Source of the DNA: Halorientalis sp. LT38
GTDB taxonomy: Archaea > Halobacteriota > Halobacteria > Halobacteriales > Haloarculaceae
DNA length: 64,000 nt
Direction of reading: 5' to 3'
NCBI RefSeq assembly: GCF_037031225.1
Contig: NZ_JAYEZN010000001.1
Coordinates: 930,001 to 994,000 of the forward strand
In this document: in pieces, positions 1-8,721 of the stretch
Layout of the letters: each line of letters starts with the position of its first letter
Position numbering within the stretch: position 1 is the stretch's first letter
Translations under genes and position numbers: made by a program
Notes under the pieces: model-generated
Seen by the model: the letters and a program-made list of their open reading frames with translations, nothing else
Databases searched by the model: none
Told to the model about the DNA's origin: nothing

Positions 1-1
1 G

Positions 2-172
2 GCCCTGTACCACATGCACCTGCCGAAACTCGAACAGTACGGCTACATCGAGCGGAAAAAGGACGCCCGAGAAGTCGCCAAAGGGCCACGGTTCGAGGAA
101 ACTCGTCCGCTGCTCGAATGGGTTGACGACCACGCAGAAGTAGCCGACCAGAGCGACTATTCCTTCGCATGA
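2..172 (+). CDS. Winged-helix DNA-binding protein, C-terminal fragment
   Basis: Only the last 56 codons are in the window; the start lies upstream. The visible peptide opens with LYHMHLPKLEQYGYIE, the recognition-helix/wing region typical of the small haloarchaeal winged-helix family (DUF7344 type), and is followed by a short acidic tail ending in SDYSFA. The stop codon overlaps the start of the next gene (ATGA at 169-172), so the two are probably translated from one message. A transcriptional role is inferred from the fold alone; the target is unknown. Confidence 0.7.
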   Translation, partial: ALYHMHLPKLEQYGYIERKKDAREVAKGPRFEETRPLLEWVDDHAEVADQSDYSFA

Positions 173-381
173 AATCGACCCAAACAGACACGGACCTCCT
201 CACGACCGCCGTCGAGGAGGGGTATTTCAGGGTCCCTCGGCGAACGACGTTAGTAGCCCTCGCGGACGCACACGACATTTCGGACGTCGAAGCGTCCGAA
301 CGACTTCGCGCCGGGATCGATTTGGCTCTGCGAGAACATCTCGACGGTGTTGATGCCACTGACGCTACCGATCACGAGTGA
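169..381 (+). CDS. Small Bat-type HTH protein
   Basis: A 70-residue protein. Residues about 19-58 (YFRVPRRTTLVALADAHDIS and onward) match the HTH_10 helix-turn-helix that ends bacterio-opsin-activator (Bat) regulators. Here the HTH stands alone, without the sensory GAF/PAS parts. It overlaps the preceding winged-helix gene by 4 nt, so the pair is likely an operon of two DNA-binding proteins. The family match is clear; the regulated genes cannot be read from the sequence. Confidence 0.75.
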   Translation: MKSTQTDTDLLTTAVEEGYFRVPRRTTLVALADAHDISDVEASERLRAGIDLALREHLDGVDATDATDHE

Positions 382-725
382 TTATCTGCGGCGGTCGTCG
401 TTTGCGTGGTTCTCGACTGCTAGTAATTCGTCGAACAGCACCTCGGAGAAACAACGTCACGGCGGATGGCTCCGGTCAAGCAACACACTGTACTGATCGA
501 ATTGAGAGGAGCGAAGAACGGGTGTGTGAGCTGCTCTGTGCCACCATCGGTGGGTTACTCAGCATCCGCGACGCGAAGTCGGTCGAAAGGCGCTACGCGC
601 TCGTTCGTGATGTCCCCAGACGTCTCCGATTTCTGGCTGCAGGCGGGAACGTTCCGATTTCCCGCAACGACGAGAGACGCCACTGGTCTCTCGAACCACC
701 GCGACTCGACGAAAAAGGTACGTTC
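382..725. other. Intergenic stretch, no gene recognised
   Basis: This 344-bp stretch separates the plus-strand HTH pair from the end of the minus-strand aroA' gene. Frames that remain open across it read as arginine- and serine-rich antisense of GC-rich DNA. I see no convincing promoter, hairpin or RNA gene. Confidence 0.5.
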
Positions 726-1529
726 TCAGGCCTCGACGGCCAGTCCGGCCTCGCGGGCGGCCTCCTCGGCGCTCGCGTCGTCGTGGATGACGCCCGCCAC
801 GCCACGCGTGATCGCCTCGGGGTCGTCGTGCTGGAAGATGGACCGGCCCATCGAGACGCCGGCCGCGCCCGCGTCCATCGCCCCGCGGACCATCTCGAGG
901 GTCTCCTGGTCGGTCCCCTTCGCACCGCCCGCGATGACGACCGGCAGGCTGGTCGACTCGACGACGTGCTGGAAGCTGTCCGCGTCGCCCGTGTAGCCGG
1001 TCTTGACCACGTCCGCGCCGAGTTCCTCGCCCAGGCGGACGGCGTGGCCGACGGCCTGGTTGTAGTCCTCGGAATCGGGGTCGATGTCCGGGCCGCGGGC
1101 GTAGGTCATCGCCAGGACGGGCATCCCGTAGCGGTCGGCCTCGCTCGTGACCGCGGCGAGTTCCTCGATCTGTTCGCGCTCGTAGGTCGAGCCGACGTTG
1201 ATGTGGAAGGAGACGGCGTCGGCGCCCGCGCGGATGGCGTCCTCCACGGTCCCGGTCGTGCGCTTGTCGTTCTCGTCCGGTCCGATGACCGTCGAGCCGT
1301 TGAGGTGGCAGATGTAGCCAGCCTCGTTCTTGTTCTCGTGAACGCGTCCCGCGACGCCCTTCTGGGTGAGGACCGCGTCGGCCCCGCCCCGGGTGATCGC
1401 GTCGATGGTCGATTCGATGTCCTTGAGGCCCTTGACGGCTCCCAGTGTGAGGCCGTGGTCCATGGGGACGATGAGGTGACGTCCCCCTGTCCCGATGCGG
1501 GCCAGGCGCGCTGCGTTCCCCGTGCTCAT
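726..1529 (-). CDS. 2-amino-3,7-dideoxy-D-threo-hept-6-ulosonate synthase (class I aldolase type)
   Basis: A 267-residue TIM-barrel aldolase of the DhnA/class I fructose-bisphosphate aldolase family. Haloarchaea and methanogens use such an enzyme (AroA') to start the alternative shikimate pathway from aspartate semialdehyde. Visible features are the N-terminal HLIVPMDHGLT, the Schiff-base segment VVKTGYTGD and the phosphate-binding VIAGGAKG and SMGRSIFQ segments. I start at MSTGNAARL because the upstream codons are not conserved-looking and a TATA-like CTTATGT lies about 30 nt before that ATG. It follows trpA on the same strand, which supports an aromatic amino acid role. A plain fructose-bisphosphate aldolase is the alternative. 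Confidence 0.85.
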   Translation of the reverse strand: MSTGNAARLARIGTGGRHLIVPMDHGLTLGAVKGLKDIESTIDAITRGGADAVLTQKGVAGRVHENKNEAGYICHLNGSTVIGPDENDKRTTGTVEDAIRAGADAVSFHINVGSTYEREQIEELAAVTSEADRYGMPVLAMTYARGPDIDPDSEDYNQAVGHAVRLGEELGADVVKTGYTGDADSFQHVVESTSLPVVIAGGAKGTDQETLEMVRGAMDAGAAGVSMGRSIFQHDDPEAITRGVAGVIHDDASAEEAAREAGLAVEA

Positions 1530-1669
1530 GATATGGGGAGGTGTGGCAAGTACAGACATAAGCGTTGCGAGACTGCGACAGGCCGTTCCTGTGAGCGCCG
1601 TCACTCGCGGCGGTTTGACACCGCAGGAATCACCCGCCGGGCCGTGTCAGGGCCGCGAAACGTCGCCGT

Positions 1670-2515
1670 TCAGTCGCCGTCGGCCTCGGCGCTCTCGGCC
1701 GCGCCCCGCACGGCCCCCGCTTTCAGTTCGCGAGCCTTGGCCTCTAGCCGGTCGGCCACTGTCTCGACCGAATCGCCGTTCTCGTGGCCCTCGGCCACGA
1801 TGTCGACCAGGGCGGAGCCGACGATGATCCCGTCCGCGCCGGCGCGCACGATGCGTGCGGCGTGGTCGCCTTCCTTGATCCCGAAGCCGACGGCCTTCGG
1901 AACCGCCCAGTCGTCGATGCGGGCCAGGCTCTCGTCGGTCTGGTCGCTCACGTCGTCGCGCGCGCCGGTCGTCCCGAGCCGGGCCTGGACGTAGACGTAG
2001 CCCGACACCTGCTCGCGCATCCGGTCGAGGCGCTCGCCGCGGGTCGTCGGCGCGACGATGAACACCAGGTCGAGGTCGAACTCGTCGCAGGCCGCTCGCA
2101 GGGGGTCGGCCTCCTCCGCCGGGAGGTCCGGGACGACGAACCCGGTCAGCCCCACGTCGGCGGCCTTCTCGACGAAGGGTCGCGGGCCTTCGCCCTCACC
2201 GTACTGGTAGATCAGGTTGTAGTAGGTCATGCAGACCAGCGGGACGTCGACGTCGAGGTCCTCGACGAACTCGAAGTAGCGGTCGGGAGTCATCCCGCTC
2301 TCCAGGGCCCGGACGATGGCGCTCTGGATCGTCGGCCCCTCCGCGATGGGTTCGGAGAAGGGCAGGCCGAGTTCGATCACGTCGGCGCCGCCGCGGGCCA
2401 GCGCCTCGACGTATTCGAGGGAGGCCTCGTAGTCCGGATCCCCCGCGGCCAGGTAGGGAACGAAGGCCGGTTCGTCGCGCTCGAAGACGGCGCCGAGGGC
2501 GGGGTTGTTGGCCAT
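1670..2515 (-). CDS. trpA: Tryptophan synthase alpha subunit
   Basis: A 281-residue TIM barrel that cleaves indole-3-glycerol phosphate to indole and glyceraldehyde 3-phosphate, passing indole to TrpB. The family signature is visible at about 46-64 ([19 protein letters not shown]), with the catalytic Glu at about 48. The second catalytic acid, Asp60 in Escherichia coli numbering, is Glu here. Phosphate-loop glycines are seen in [10 protein letters not shown] and IIVGSALVD. The start codon abuts the trpB stop with no gap, so trpC, trpB and trpA are one transcription unit. Confidence 0.95.
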   Translation of the reverse strand: MANNPALGAVFERDEPAFVPYLAAGDPDYEASLEYVEALARGGADVIELGLPFSEPIAEGPTIQSAIVRALESGMTPDRYFEFVEDLDVDVPLVCMTYYNLIYQYGEGEGPRPFVEKAADVGLTGFVVPDLPAEEADPLRAACDEFDLDLVFIVAPTTRGERLDRMREQVSGYVYVQARLGTTGARDDVSDQTDESLARIDDWAVPKAVGFGIKEGDHAARIVRAGADGIIVGSALVDIVAEGHENGDSVETVADRLEAKARELKAGAVRGAAESAEADGD

Positions 2516-3766
2516 TCAGACCCCCTCCTGGGCGGCCCCCTCGAAGACCGACATATCCACGTCCACGTCCAGGTCCCGTTTCTCGGTCTCCTCGACGACG
2601 GTTTCGAGGTCCTTGTCGCCCCGTCCGGAGACGTTTATCACTGTGACGTCGCCCACTGCGTCGGGGTGTTCGTGCAGGTAGCCGAAGGCGTGGGCCGTTT
2701 CGAGGGCGGGGATGATCCCCTCCTCGCGCGAGAGGCGGTGGAACGCCTCCAGCGCGGCGTCGTCGTCGACGTTCGCGGGCGTGACCCGGCCCTCGTCGAC
2801 CAGATGCGCGAGTTCCGGGCCGACGCCGGCGTAGTCCAGGCCCGCCGAGACGCTGTGAGACTCCATGATCTGGCCGTCCGAATCCTGCAGGAGCTTGGTG
2901 CGGGCGCCGTGGAGGACGCCCTCGTCGCCGGTCGACAGCGTCGCGGAGTTGGGAGCGACGCCCGCTTCCTCGTCCACAGAGAGCGAGGAACCGCCGGCCT
3001 CGACGGCGACGAGGTCCACCTCGGCGTCGTCGACGAACTCGGCGAACGCACCCATGGTGTTGGAGCCGCCGCCGGCGCAGGCGACGACGGAGTCGGGCAG
3101 GCGACCCGCCTGCTCGCGGATCTGTTCGCGAGCCTCCTCGGAGATCACAGATTGAAACTCCCGGACCATGTGGGGGAAGGGCGCGGGACCGACGACCGAC
3201 CCGATGACGTAGTGGGTGGTCTCGACGGTCGTCGCCCAGTCGCGCATCGTCTCGCTGATGGCCTCCTTCAGGGTGCCCCGGCCCACCGTGACGGGGTTGA
3301 CCTCGGCGCCGTTGAGCCGCATCCGGAAGACGTTGGGCCGCTGGCGGTTGATGTCGGTCCGGCCCATGTAGATCTCGCAGGGCATGTCCAGATGGGCGGC
3401 GGCCATCGCCGTCGCGGTGCCGTGCTGGCCGGCCCCGGTCTCCGCGATGATCCGCTCTTTGCCCATGTACTTCGCCAGCAGCACCTGCCCGAGGGCGTTG
3501 TTCAGCTTGTGCGCGCCGCCGTGGACGAGGTCCTCGCGCTTGAGGTACACCGCCGTGTCGTACGCGTCCGAGAGCTGTTCGGCGTACTGGAGCGGCGTCG
3601 GCCGGCCGCCGAAGTCCCGTAATCGCTCGCGGAACTCGTCCATGAAGCCGTCCTCGTTTGCCAGCACGTAGCGCTCGTAGGCGTCGGTCAGTTCCTCGAT
3701 GGCCGGCATCAGCGCCTCCGGCACGTACTGCCCGCCGTATCGTCCGAACTTCTGCGTGTCGCTCAT
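2516..3766 (-). CDS. trpB: Tryptophan synthase beta subunit
   Basis: A 416-residue PLP enzyme that condenses indole with serine. The PLP lysine sits in [18 protein letters not shown] at about residue 86, followed by [12 protein letters not shown]. The glycine-rich phosphate-binding loop is [11 protein letters not shown] near 229-239. The length and the N-terminal [16 protein letters not shown] are those of the classical TrpB1 group, not TrpB2. The start overlaps the trpC stop by 3 nt (ATGA), and trpA follows immediately, so the subunits are made from one message. Confidence 0.96.
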   Translation of the reverse strand: MSDTQKFGRYGGQYVPEALMPAIEELTDAYERYVLANEDGFMDEFRERLRDFGGRPTPLQYAEQLSDAYDTAVYLKREDLVHGGAHKLNNALGQVLLAKYMGKERIIAETGAGQHGTATAMAAAHLDMPCEIYMGRTDINRQRPNVFRMRLNGAEVNPVTVGRGTLKEAISETMRDWATTVETTHYVIGSVVGPAPFPHMVREFQSVISEEAREQIREQAGRLPDSVVACAGGGSNTMGAFAEFVDDAEVDLVAVEAGGSSLSVDEEAGVAPNSATLSTGDEGVLHGARTKLLQDSDGQIMESHSVSAGLDYAGVGPELAHLVDEGRVTPANVDDDAALEAFHRLSREEGIIPALETAHAFGYLHEHPDAVGDVTVINVSGRGDKDLETVVEETEKRDLDVDVDMSVFEGAAQEGV

Positions 3767-4542
3767 GTCTCACCCTCGGCGTTCGTCAACCGCGCCGTGT
3801 TCGCTTCGACCGGGCCGTCCATGATCGCGCTGCCGATCAGCAGGCCGTCCGCGCCCGCCTGCCGCATCCGGGTCACGTCGTCGGCCGTCCCGATCCCGCT
3901 CTCGGCGATCAGGGTCACGTCGTCCGGGACGTCGGGAGCGACCCGCTCGAAGGTCCCCAGATCCACGTCCAGCCGTGCGAGGTCGCGGTTGTTCACACCG
4001 ACGATATCGGCCCCCGCGTCAAGTGCCTGCTGGAGTTCGGCGGCGTCGTGGACCTCCACGAGCACCTGAAAGCCCCGTTCGCGGGCCGCTTCGAGGAGGT
4101 CCGGCAGGTCGTCCGTATCCGCTTCCTCGAGAAAGCGGACGATGAGGAGGACCACGTCGGCCGCCACGGCGTCGAGCTGTTCCTCGCGCAGGACGAAGTC
4201 CTTCCGCAGGACGGGCACGTCGACGGCCTCGCGCACCCGCCGGAGGTTCTCGGACGACCCCCCGAAGTGTTCGGGCTCGGTTAGCACCGAGAGGGCTGCC
4301 GCCCCGCCGGCGACCATCTGCTCGGCGAGTTCGACGGGGTCGTCGGCCCGTTCGCCGTCCGTCGTCGGACTCGTCGGTTTCACCTCCGCGATCACCGGCA
4401 CCCGGTCGTCGGCCTCGGCGGCCGCGAAGGCCGCCTGCAGGTCCCGCGCCGCGACCGACAGCCGCTCGCCCCCGCCGCCGCGCTCCCTCGCGGCCGCGAG
4501 GATCGACTCGACCGCTGGTGCGATCTCATCATTAGCGTCCAT
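3763..4542 (-). CDS. trpC: Indole-3-glycerol-phosphate synthase
   Basis: A 259-residue TIM barrel that converts carboxyphenylaminodeoxyribulose phosphate to indole-3-glycerol phosphate. The hallmark [12 protein letters not shown] carries the catalytic lysine; further motifs are [30 protein letters not shown] and LIAESGI. I start at [11 protein letters not shown]: a TATA-like CTTAT lies about 30 nt upstream and the longer reading frame has no family resemblance. It is the first gene of trpCBA. No anthranilate synthase genes are in the window. Confidence 0.95.
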   Translation of the reverse strand: MDANDEIAPAVESILAAARERGGGGERLSVAARDLQAAFAAAEADDRVPVIAEVKPTSPTTDGERADDPVELAEQMVAGGAAALSVLTEPEHFGGSSENLRRVREAVDVPVLRKDFVLREEQLDAVAADVVLLIVRFLEEADTDDLPDLLEAARERGFQVLVEVHDAAELQQALDAGADIVGVNNRDLARLDVDLGTFERVAPDVPDDVTLIAESGIGTADDVTRMRQAGADGLLIGSAIMDGPVEANTARLTNAEGET

Positions 4543-4570
4543 TACTGTACATTGACGGACGGAACTGCAC

Positions 4571-4577
4571 ATAAGGC
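4571..4577 (-). promoter_or_regulatory. TATA-like box of the trpCBA operon
   Basis: On the minus strand the sequence reads CCTTATG, centred about 31 nt upstream of the trpC ATG at 4542, the usual spacing for a very short leader or leaderless transcript. A similar CTTATG stands at the same distance before the aroA' gene (about 1557-1563), so both genes may have their own promoters. Confidence 0.5.
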
Positions 4578-4650
4578 TTGCGTCACGACCCCGGATCGAG
4601 CGGAGCGACGGGCAACGCTCAAGGGGTGTCACTCAAAAGGGACGACGTAG

Positions 4651-5304
4651 ATGACGGACAGACGGAGTTTTCTCCGGGGAACGGTGGGGCTCGGGACCCT
4701 CGCGGTCGCGGGCTGCCTCGGTGGGGGCGGCGAAGGCGAAGAGGGTTCACCGGGGACGACGGACGACGGGGACGTCCTCACGCCGACGCCGTTCGGCCCC
4801 GACGAGAACGAGCGGTCGTTGCCGTCCGAGCTACGGATCGTCTCTGCTGTCGGGACCAACGTCGCCGATCGCCGCATCGGCACCGTCGAGGTCACGGTGG
4901 CGACGGTGCAGGGGGTCGAGGAGATCGATCTGACGAAAGTCACGGCCGACTGGACGGTTCCCGCGGACACTTACGAACTGGCGGCGGCCGCCGGAAAGGC
5001 GACCGCCGACGGCTACTTCGGGATCGAACCGGAGGGCGGTGGCGCCGGCGACGCGACCCTCGAAGACGAGGACGAGCGCTACCGACTCGTGTTCGATCTC
5101 GGGAGAGACGACGCCGAGAGCGACGACCGGCCGCGGCGCGGCCAGCCCACGGTCGAACACTTCGGGAGCGTGCTCCAGAACGGCGAGGCCGTCAGGCTCC
5201 GGCTCAGGACCGCCGGATCGGCGACGACGAACGTGATCCTGCTGACGCCCGAGGACGTGACGGCCATCGAGGGGCCCGTCCAGCTGACCGTGGAGCCAAC
5301 GTGA
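4651..5304 (+). CDS. Predicted Tat-exported lipoprotein, function unknown
   Basis: A 217-residue protein with a twin-arginine leader (TDRRSFLRG) followed by a short hydrophobic stretch and a lipobox (LAVAGC, Cys about residue 22). Such proteins are usually exported folded and anchored by a lipid on the cysteine. A Gly/Glu/Asp-rich linker follows, then about 150 residues of mainly beta-like sequence that I cannot assign to a family. It is divergent from trpC, so its promoter lies within the roughly 108 bp between the two starts. Confidence 0.7.
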   Translation: MTDRRSFLRGTVGLGTLAVAGCLGGGGEGEEGSPGTTDDGDVLTPTPFGPDENERSLPSELRIVSAVGTNVADRRIGTVEVTVATVQGVEEIDLTKVTADWTVPADTYELAAAAGKATADGYFGIEPEGGGAGDATLEDEDERYRLVFDLGRDDAESDDRPRRGQPTVEHFGSVLQNGEAVRLRLRTAGSATTNVILLTPEDVTAIEGPVQLTVEPT

Positions 5305-5370
5305 TCGAGGCGCAGCCAACGACGTCGCGCCGGGGGCAGGTTCAAGGGACTCTCCGTCGTGCTGGCGTGT

Positions 5371-5835
5371 ATGCAAGGCGACGAGGCCGGAATCTTCGCC
5401 CGCGAAGCACCGTATCTCGACCGCCACGTCCAGGTGGGCGTCGCGCAGGGCCGCGTCATCTCCGTCTCCTTCCCGAGGACGCCGGACGGAGAGGCCAGAA
5501 GCGACCACGAACTCCTGGACCGGATCGAGTCCTACCTCGACGGCGTCGAGGAGTCGTTCGACGACGTGCTGGTGGCGCTGACCGTCCCGACCGACCAGCG
5601 CAGCGTCCTCGAAGTCCTCCGCGAGATCCCCTACGGCGAAAACGCGAGCGTCGGCCAGCTGGCGCGACTGACCGCCGGGCTCGACGACGACAACGACGAC
5701 GACCTGCGGACCGTCCGCGAGGCGCTGGCCGAGAACCCCGCGCCGCTGCTCATCCCGGACCACCGCGTCCGCGACGGCCCCGGTGCGACGCCGCCCGACA
5801 TCGTCGACAAACTCAGATCCATCGAGAAGCTCTGA
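5371..5835 (+). CDS. MGMT-like (alkyltransferase-like) protein lacking the acceptor cysteine
   Basis: A 154-residue protein. Its C-terminal half resembles the DNA-binding domain of O6-alkylguanine-DNA alkyltransferases: REIPYGENASVGQLARL near 84-100, then LLIPDHRVRDG near 127-136. In true MGMT the last motif is PCHRV, with Cys accepting the alkyl group. Here Asp130 occupies that position, so direct repair by alkyl transfer is not expected. Such proteins may bind alkylated bases and recruit other repair, as shown for ATL proteins elsewhere. I chose the ATG at 5371; a GTG 12 nt upstream is also possible. Confidence 0.75.
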   Translation: MQGDEAGIFAREAPYLDRHVQVGVAQGRVISVSFPRTPDGEARSDHELLDRIESYLDGVEESFDDVLVALTVPTDQRSVLEVLREIPYGENASVGQLARLTAGLDDDNDDDLRTVREALAENPAPLLIPDHRVRDGPGATPPDIVDKLRSIEKL

Positions 5836-5888
5836 CGCGGAGCCGACGCGGCCCGACCGATTTATTCCCATCTGTTTGTCCCTGAAAC

Positions 5889-5897
5889 TTTTTATAG
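5889..5897 (+). promoter_or_regulatory. TATA box before the GMC dehydrogenase operon
   Basis: TTTTTATAG is centred about 26 nt before the GTG at 5919. That spacing fits a leaderless transcript and was used to choose the start codon of the small-subunit gene over the in-frame TTG at 5901, which lies too close to the box to be transcribed in full. Confidence 0.6.
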
Positions 5898-5918
5898 TCG
5901 TTGTGCGGACGACAGGTC

Positions 5919-6815
5919 GTGGAGGGGAACAACGTCACGCGGAGAACGGTACTGCGCGGCGTCGCGGCGGGTGGGGGGACGCTGGCCGTCTCGGGTCAGG
6001 CCGCCGGCTCGTCGACGACGTTCGACACGCACACGAAGATCACCTTTCGAGCGATCGTCGACGCGGTGCTCCCGGAGACGCCAGGGCTCGAAGACAGCCT
6101 GGGCGCCGAGCACGTGCCCGGCGGCCTGGCCGTCGACCTCGAAGCGTTTCTGATCACCTACGCGAACGACCTGTTCACGTTCGGCCTGCCCTACGTCGGC
6201 GAGGTGGGGAACATCCCCATCGCGAGCCCGGTCGCGGCGGTGCTCGACCTGGCCGCGAAGGAGTTGCTCGCCGAGGGTGACAACGAGGACGAGCCCAGCG
6301 TCGACCGGCCGCTCTCGCTGCTGGAACCCGAGGACGAGTCGGCCTGGGTCGTCCGGTTCGTCGCGGGAACGTTCGCCAAACTGTCGCGGCGCGACCGCCT
6401 CAGGGCCATCGGCCTGCTCGACGGGTACGAACTCGAACTGTCGCCCGTCTCGGGGACCGTGTTCGAGGCCGACGCCGGCCTCGTCGGCCAGCTGGTGGTC
6501 GGCTTCGCGGAGGTCATCTACTACAGCGAGTGGGAGGGCTACGACGAGTTCACGCAGCCGCCGAGCCAGCGCGAGCACGCGAACGACCCCGCCGAGGTAC
6601 AGAGCTGGCGCCAGACCGGCTACCCCGGCTTCTCGGACGGCTACGCGGCCCTGCGAGGGTACGTCGGGACGCCCGACGGCCCGCTGGGCGGCGGTGACGT
6701 CTGGACCGAGATCGACGACGACGGGGCGGTGCTGGTGACGCGCGACTCGGGCCACTTCCGCGAGAACGACTACGACACGAGCGACTACGAGGAGCCGTAT
6801 CCGGAGGGTGCGTAG
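5919..6815 (+). CDS. Tat-exported small subunit of a GMC dehydrogenase (gluconate 2-dehydrogenase subunit 3-like)
   Basis: About 298 residues. It begins with a twin-arginine leader (TRRTVLRGVAAGGGTLAVSG), which would export it folded, probably together with the flavoprotein encoded next. The segment THTKITFRAIVDAVLPETPG is typical of the gluconate 2-dehydrogenase subunit 3 family, small partners of FAD dehydrogenases. The stop TAG is followed at once by the ATG of the GMC gene, so the two are co-translated. The GTG start is inferred from the upstream TATA box. The substrate is unknown. Confidence 0.75.
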   Translation: MEGNNVTRRTVLRGVAAGGGTLAVSGQAAGSSTTFDTHTKITFRAIVDAVLPETPGLEDSLGAEHVPGGLAVDLEAFLITYANDLFTFGLPYVGEVGNIPIASPVAAVLDLAAKELLAEGDNEDEPSVDRPLSLLEPEDESAWVVRFVAGTFAKLSRRDRLRAIGLLDGYELELSPVSGTVFEADAGLVGQLVVGFAEVIYYSEWEGYDEFTQPPSQREHANDPAEVQSWRQTGYPGFSDGYAALRGYVGTPDGPLGGGDVWTEIDDDGAVLVTRDSGHFRENDYDTSDYEEPYPEGA

Positions 6816-8525
6816 ATGGTCGCGAGCGAATACGACGCGGTGATCGTCGGCGCCGGCGGCGACGGCCCGGTCGCGGCCTGGAAACTCGCCGAGGCGGGCC
6901 TCTCGGTGCTGGTGCTGGAGGCCGGCCCGTTCCACGGCAACGAGAAGTGGCCCAAGCCACACGAGGACCCCGGCGGGGAGGCCTCCTCCTCGATCGAGGA
7001 CCTCAGCGGCGAGTTGCTCGACGAGCAGTTCACCACCCGCGAGTTCGAGATGGTGAACAAGCTCATCTTCGGGCCCGCCGATCACGAGCGGGGCTTTTAC
7101 TTCCGGAAGTTCCCCGGCGACGGCGCGATCCTCCAGTGTTCCGGCGTCGGCGGTACGACGCTGCACTACACCGGCAACCACCCGCGGGCCTACCCCGCCT
7201 CGATCGACGAGCAGGGCCACTGGCCCATCGACTACGCCGACCTCGTCCCCTACTACCAGGAGATCGAGGAGATGTGCGAGGTCGCGCCCGCGCCCGTCAC
7301 CGCCAAGGAAGAGCTGTTCTTCCGGGGCGCAGCGGCCGCCGGCTGGGATCTGCTCGACGAACTGAACGTCACCGAGCCGGGCTACCGGCCCCAGCCGAAC
7401 GCGATCCGCCAGCCCGACGAGAAACTGCACGTCGACGCCGACTACGACGGCGACTTCCAGTATCCCGAGGTCGAGGGCGACACGCTCGCGCTGGGCAACA
7501 TCGCCGGCAATCCACACCCGCGGGGCGCACCCTTCGAGGAGAAGGCCAAGCGAGCGAGCAACATCAGCTTCGTCCCGCCGGCCCTGAAGACCGGGAACGT
7601 GACGATCCGACCCAACGCCTTCGTCACTGACATCCACACCGACACCTGGTTCGGCGACGACCCCTCGGCGACCGGCGTCGAGTTCCGCGACACCTGGTCC
7701 GGCGACAAAGAGGACGTCGAGGCCGAAGTGGTCGTCCTCGCGGCGGGGGCCATCGAGACCCCGCGGCTCTGGAAGAACGCCGACCTCCCCGAGAACGACT
7801 GGGTCGGCAGCGGCATGACCATCCACTTCGGCGACAACGTGATGGGCCTGTTCGAGGGGGCGGATCTGGACGGGACACTCGGCACAGACACCGTCGACCA
7901 GTTCCAGGGCCAGGACATCGCCGCCCGCTTCGACTATCCCGGGCTGGGGATGCTCCAGACCGTCGGCACCACGCCCGGCCTCGGCGCCATCCTCGGCTTC
8001 GGCGCGAGCGCCTCGGGCTTTACCTTCCAGAACGACACCAGCGACGCCCCCTGGGACACGATGGGCCGGCTCGCCGGGCGCGAGCTGAAGGAGACCCTCG
8101 CGGAGTACCGCCGGATGCTCCAGATTCTCGTCGTAAGCGACGACCGCCCGCACGAGCGCAACGGCGTGACCGTCGTCCCCGGCGTCTCGGACGAGAACGG
8201 CTCGATCCCGCTGGTCAACTACGTGCCGAGCGACGGGGACAAGAAACGCCGCGACGAACTCGCCGAGATCGCCGCGGAGATCCTCCGTGAGGCCGGTGCG
8301 TCCCACGTCCATCGCTCTGACTCCCCGCCGACCGCGCTGCACGTCCAGTCCACGATGCGCATGGGGAAGGTCGTCGACACCGCCTGCGAGGCCTACGACG
8401 TCGATCGACTCTTCGTCGCCGATCACAGCGCGCTGGCGAACTCGGTCGGCGGCGTCAACCCGACCAATACGGGGCAGGCCCTGGCCGCCCGGACCGCCGA
8501 GAAGATCGTCGACCGGTACTTCTGA
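6816..8525 (+). CDS. GMC-family FAD oxidoreductase
   Basis: A 569-residue flavoprotein of the glucose-methanol-choline family. The N-terminal dinucleotide fold is clear (AVIVGAGGDGPVAAWKLAEAG, then VLVLEAG), and the FAD segment CSGVGGTTLHYTGN lies near 107-120. The C-terminal catalytic region reads DHSALANSVGGVNPTNTGQA, with the conserved His and Asn of the family. It has no leader of its own and probably rides out with the Tat-bearing small subunit encoded directly upstream. It should oxidise an alcohol or sugar and pass electrons to the respiratory chain; the substrate cannot be read from sequence. Confidence 0.88.
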   Translation: MVASEYDAVIVGAGGDGPVAAWKLAEAGLSVLVLEAGPFHGNEKWPKPHEDPGGEASSSIEDLSGELLDEQFTTREFEMVNKLIFGPADHERGFYFRKFPGDGAILQCSGVGGTTLHYTGNHPRAYPASIDEQGHWPIDYADLVPYYQEIEEMCEVAPAPVTAKEELFFRGAAAAGWDLLDELNVTEPGYRPQPNAIRQPDEKLHVDADYDGDFQYPEVEGDTLALGNIAGNPHPRGAPFEEKAKRASNISFVPPALKTGNVTIRPNAFVTDIHTDTWFGDDPSATGVEFRDTWSGDKEDVEAEVVVLAAGAIETPRLWKNADLPENDWVGSGMTIHFGDNVMGLFEGADLDGTLGTDTVDQFQGQDIAARFDYPGLGMLQTVGTTPGLGAILGFGASASGFTFQNDTSDAPWDTMGRLAGRELKETLAEYRRMLQILVVSDDRPHERNGVTVVPGVSDENGSIPLVNYVPSDGDKKRRDELAEIAAEILREAGASHVHRSDSPPTALHVQSTMRMGKVVDTACEAYDVDRLFVADHSALANSVGGVNPTNTGQALAARTAEKIVDRYF

Positions 8526-8578
8526 GCCCCCGGTATTGCACGACCGGGCCGGTACGTCGCGAGGTGCCGGGTCGGAGA

Positions 8579-8597
8579 TGAAAGCAGTGGGCTTTCA
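8579..8597 (+). terminator. Hairpin after the GMC operon, possible terminator
   Basis: TGAAAGC and GCTTTCA form a perfect 7-bp stem around a 5-nt loop, 54 bp past the GMC stop. No long T-tract follows, so a role in termination or 3'-end stability is only suggested by its position. Confidence 0.3.
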
Positions 8598-8721
8598 GAT
8601 CCGAACGCCGATACCACGGCACTGTGGACGTGCTCGTCTCTCCCAGTCGACACGGACGGTCCCGGTGGTGCAGCCGTCGGTACGGCTACCGACAGTCCTC
8701 GGTCACCGGTGAGGGTGGACG

